A stretch of 64,000 nucleotides of DNA. Source: Aurantiacibacter sp. MUD61 (lineage in GTDB: Bacteria > Pseudomonadota > Alphaproteobacteria > Sphingomonadales > Sphingomonadaceae). The notes under the pieces were generated by a model. That model did not search any database. It was not told the origin of the DNA and worked only from the letters and a program-made list of their open reading frames with translations. The translations under genes and the position numbers were made by a program. The stretch lies in contig NZ_CP115446.1 of NCBI RefSeq assembly GCF_027912455.1, positions 1-64,000 of the forward strand. Direction: 5' to 3'. Shown here piece after piece: positions 61,725-64,000 of the stretch; positions within the stretch are counted from its first letter, which is position 1, and each line of letters begins with the position of its first letter.

Positions 61725-62305
61725 CGCCTTCCGAGCAGTTCGAAACACGCGGCTACTGCGTGATCGAGGGGCTGCTCGACGAGAGCCAAATTCGCATGAC
61801 CTCGATGGCCATGGATGTCGCCAAGCGTCAGGGCGTCATGGTGGATGGACCGGACGGCGGCAATGCGATCCAACAATACGCGCCAGTGCTTGGCGAGGTG
61901 TATTTGCGCCATTGCCGCCAGCGGATAGAGCAGGCCAGCGGATGCGAACTGATCGAATCCTACGCGCTGTGGCGTATCTATGGCCATGGCGGAAAGCTTC
62001 GCGAACATCGGGACCGGGAATCCTGCGAGCTTACCGTGTCGATCGCGCTTGAGGCCGATCCGGCAGAGAATCGTTGGGCTTTTGAGCTGAAGGATTTGGG
62101 CGATGAGCACAGATCGCTATTGCTCGCACCGGGTGATGGAGTGATTGTGCAAGGCCACCGCATCAGGCACTGGCGCGAGCCGCTGCAGGGCCAGATGCAA
62201 AAGCAGCTCTTTTTGCACTACGTTCACCGGCACGGGGCGTACACCGAACACGCTTTCGATGGACGATCATCCGACCCGCTGAAGCATATGACCTCCAAGG
62301 GCTGA
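61721..62305 (+). CDS. 2-oxoglutarate/Fe(II) oxygenase-like protein coupled to miaB
   Basis: Protein of 194 residues. The double-stranded beta-helix iron site is visible: HRD (His96, Asp98) within LREHRDRESCELTVSIAL, and the distal His150 in RHWREPLQGQ, with Arg152 nearby as possible 2-oxoglutarate contact and QLFLHYV closing the fold. It overlaps the miaB stop by 4 bases, so it is probably co-translated. A role in hydroxylating the MiaB product (as MiaE does by different chemistry) is a hypothesis. Confidence 0.75.
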   Translation: MTPSEQFETRGYCVIEGLLDESQIRMTSMAMDVAKRQGVMVDGPDGGNAIQQYAPVLGEVYLRHCRQRIEQASGCELIESYALWRIYGHGGKLREHRDRESCELTVSIALEADPAENRWAFELKDLGDEHRSLLLAPGDGVIVQGHRIRHWREPLQGQMQKQLFLHYVHRHGAYTEHAFDGRSSDPLKHMTSKG

Positions 62306-62383
62306 GAACTGTTTTTCCTAAGATGCAGCCGACTTTAGCCAGAGAGGCATCCTGAGTAGCCGAGGGCTTGAATGCACTTCTGC

Positions 62384-62971
62384 CTAAGGCAGCAGCTGAA
62401 GCTCTTCCCATTCGACAAAGGGGAGGACGATCTCGAAAGGCTGATCAGCCCGCTCCGCCGGTAACACGGTAGAATTGAGCGGATACCGCGTGCCATCGTA
62501 GGACAGTCGTCCAGTGTCCGGACCTTCTTCCATTATGCCACCGCGAACCGTGATCGCCAGATCGCGCCATCCATTCGTTTGCGTATCGAACGCACCGATC
62601 GGCAGATTGCTGACGGTGTGGCCTGAAATCTTGACGTAGCCCTCGCCTTCCTTCTGCAGGACATAGGCGTTGCAGCCGCCGCTACCGCAGACCATCGGAC
62701 CGGCGACATAAACCAGCGTTTCCACCGCGCCATCCGCGTTCAGATCGATCTCGCCAGCCGCAAAGCGAAGGCCCTCCGTGTACCCTTCATGCTCTGCCCG
62801 CAGCCAGTCCATAAGCGCCGGGTCCGGGGATATCCCAGCTTGGGTATCGGCGACTTCAGAGGATTCCGCTGTTTCGTTGACAGCTGCTGGCTCACTCACA
62901 TCCTGGCTAGCCGGTGCGCAAGCTGCCAAGCATAGTGATGTGATGGTTCCTAAAACGATGCCGCGCGTCAT
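62384..62971 (-). CDS. lipoprotein of unknown function
   Basis: Protein of 195 residues with a lipobox SLCLAACAP (Cys about 18). The mature part has a Ser/Glu-rich linker, then an EF-hand-like DLNADGAVETLVYV loop as in FG-GAP-like beta-propeller blades, and a Cys pair in MVCGSGGCNAYV that may form a disulfide. Function unknown. It is convergent with the 2OG-oxygenase-like gene and 37 bases from the next gene upstream. Confidence 0.68.
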   Translation of the reverse strand: MTRGIVLGTITSLCLAACAPASQDVSEPAAVNETAESSEVADTQAGISPDPALMDWLRAEHEGYTEGLRFAAGEIDLNADGAVETLVYVAGPMVCGSGGCNAYVLQKEGEGYVKISGHTVSNLPIGAFDTQTNGWRDLAITVRGGIMEEGPDTGRLSYDGTRYPLNSTVLPAERADQPFEIVLPFVEWEELQLLP

Positions 62972-63008
62972 TCACCTTCTCCGTCGTCCGCAACGTGAGG
63001 CAGCTACT

Positions 63009-63905
63009 CTACTCCTCGCCCTCATATTCCTCTGCAACAGCCTGCGCGAGGCGCGTTGCAGGAGCGTTGGGTCGCATCGAATAGAGCGCCGAGAGATAGG
63101 CCTGATCGAAGCGCGTCAGCTGGTCCGGGCCACCCTCTTCAGGAAAGGGCGCAACGATGCTTGCAGGCTCTGGCTCCACCCCATCGAGCGGGAGCAGTTG
63201 CGGGGCGAGCAGACGCATGGTCGCGTAATCGGCGAGCCGTTCGATAACCATGCCTTCGACAATCTCGCCATCGAAAATGATCGCCGCGCTCACCACGCCC
63301 CGGCTGAACGCCAGCGCATTGCGTGATGGCCAGCTGTTGACGTTGATGGACGCCTGCACATTGAGCGAACCGCCCACCTGGTCATCGCCGGGCATCGTGT
63401 CATGCGTGCCGTTCCGGCGGCCGCCCTGGTTGCGGTCTTCCTCATTGTGCCAGAGCAGCACCTGATCGCCATCGGCAAGCTGCCGCCGAACATGCAGGCG
63501 CGTTTCGCGGGGCAGGAGATGCGGCACATCCTCGATGATTTGTTCGACCAGATCGGCAGGAGCATCGTGAATGAGCACCAGCGCATTAGCCCGGCAGCCC
63601 GGTTCCTGAACGCGCAGGCCGATGGAGCGGGCGTTATCCTCCATGCGCTGCAGGACGTAGGCATTGCCCGCATCGTTAAGCCCGCTGACCGAAAGGCAGA
63701 GCGCATCGAAGAAGCGTGTCGCGGGAACGTCCGACCGGTTGGTGTCCGAAAGCTCCTGCACCAGATCGCGCACCATTCCGGGCTCTTCCAGCCCTTCGCC
63801 TTCAACGATGATGTCCTGATTGGGGTCCGCGTCCTGCGCATGGGCGGCCGGAGCGATTGCCGCCGCTGCTGCGAGTGTAAGGATCGATCTGGAAAACACG
63901 GCCAT
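63009..63905 (-). CDS. exported protein of unknown function
   Basis: Protein of 298 residues with a signal peptide (about 1-23, AAHAQD). Two Cys at about 70 and 103 may pair. The sequence DQVLLWHNEEDRNQGGRRNG and long Ala-rich helices do not match a family that I recognise. It is transcribed in the same direction as the lipoprotein gene at 62384 and may form an operon with it. The gene is complete in the window. Confidence 0.65.
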   Translation of the reverse strand: MAVFSRSILTLAAAAAIAPAAHAQDADPNQDIIVEGEGLEEPGMVRDLVQELSDTNRSDVPATRFFDALCLSVSGLNDAGNAYVLQRMEDNARSIGLRVQEPGCRANALVLIHDAPADLVEQIIEDVPHLLPRETRLHVRRQLADGDQVLLWHNEEDRNQGGRRNGTHDTMPGDDQVGGSLNVQASINVNSWPSRNALAFSRGVVSAAIIFDGEIVEGMVIERLADYATMRLLAPQLLPLDGVEPEPASIVAPFPEEGGPDQLTRFDQAYLSALYSMRPNAPATRLAQAVAEEYEGEE

Positions 63906-64000
63906 TGCACTCTATCCATTGTGTGAAAAGACTGTCCCGCGCGATATCTACCACACTCTTCTAAAGTGACAAATTGCGCCGGTATGCAATGGTCAGGTCA

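Overview
The window is chromosomal DNA of an alphaproteobacterium, most likely of the order Sphingomonadales (Erythrobacteraceae-like). This is inferred from the gene families (UrcA protein, MucR regulator, MetZ-type methionine route, class II DAHP synthase, paired S9 peptidases, ergothioneine genes), the uniformly high GC, and alphaproteobacterial-style ribosomal proteins. No plasmid, prophage or CRISPR locus was found. Almost all of it looks like host core or family-specific genome.

Layout. 1-6831 (minus strand) carries the translation genes rplD (cut by the window edge), rplC, rpsJ, tuf, fusA, rpsG and rpsL. The S10 block has its own promoter and a leader hairpin that looks like an attenuator. 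6832-9273 holds REP-like repeats, a terminator and a four-gene minus-strand cluster: LuxR-type HTH protein with a C-terminal membrane helix, small helical protein, integral membrane protein, winged-helix protein. 9665-19536 holds an HTH-like hypothetical, a secreted PPC-domain protein, a GNAT enzyme, a CadC-like membrane regulator, UrcA, MtfA peptidase, a LysR regulator and a large M14 peptidase. 19847-24437 has apaG and two tandem S9 peptidases. 24519-33624 has metZ, a protein O-mannosyltransferase-like enzyme convergent with a GT2-GtrA fusion, leuB, recO, ubiK, tspO, tlyA and two overlapping lipoprotein genes. 33625-38388 has a leader region with a tiny ORF and duplicated hairpins, then a cyclophilin lipoprotein, ilvE, an AraC regulator and a serine hydrolase. 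38392-43488 has two GST-family genes, trhO, topoisomerase IB and an MFS transporter. tRNA-Gln(TTG) lies at 43555-43629. 43630-55280 (minus) has a flippase, a retropepsin-like protease, the ergothioneine operon (egtB-egtD-DUF5996), a diguanylate cyclase, DAHP synthase and an M16 peptidase. 55398-62305 (plus) has an Nfu protein, a nitroreductase, tsaB-rimI, mucR, fur, plsC, miaB and a 2-oxoglutarate oxygenase-like gene. Two secreted proteins of unknown role close the window.

Themes. Many genes encode exported peptidases (M14, M16, two S9) and lipoproteins, which fits a peptide-scavenging aquatic bacterium. Several genes act on translation or tRNA (S12, S7, EF-Tu, EF-G, TsaB, RimI, MiaB, TrhO, TlyA).

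The most unusual structure is a family of four intergenic elements of 243-276 bp. Each is bounded by two hairpins whose stems differ between copies but stay paired around a fixed ATCC/GGAT loop, next to an inverted CGTCCTCG/CGAGGACG motif. Second is a leader at 34047-34265: an 18-codon ORF behind a 13-nt full match to the anti-Shine-Dalgarno region, followed by two duplicated terminator-like hairpins. All calls are from reading the sequence; no database search was run.
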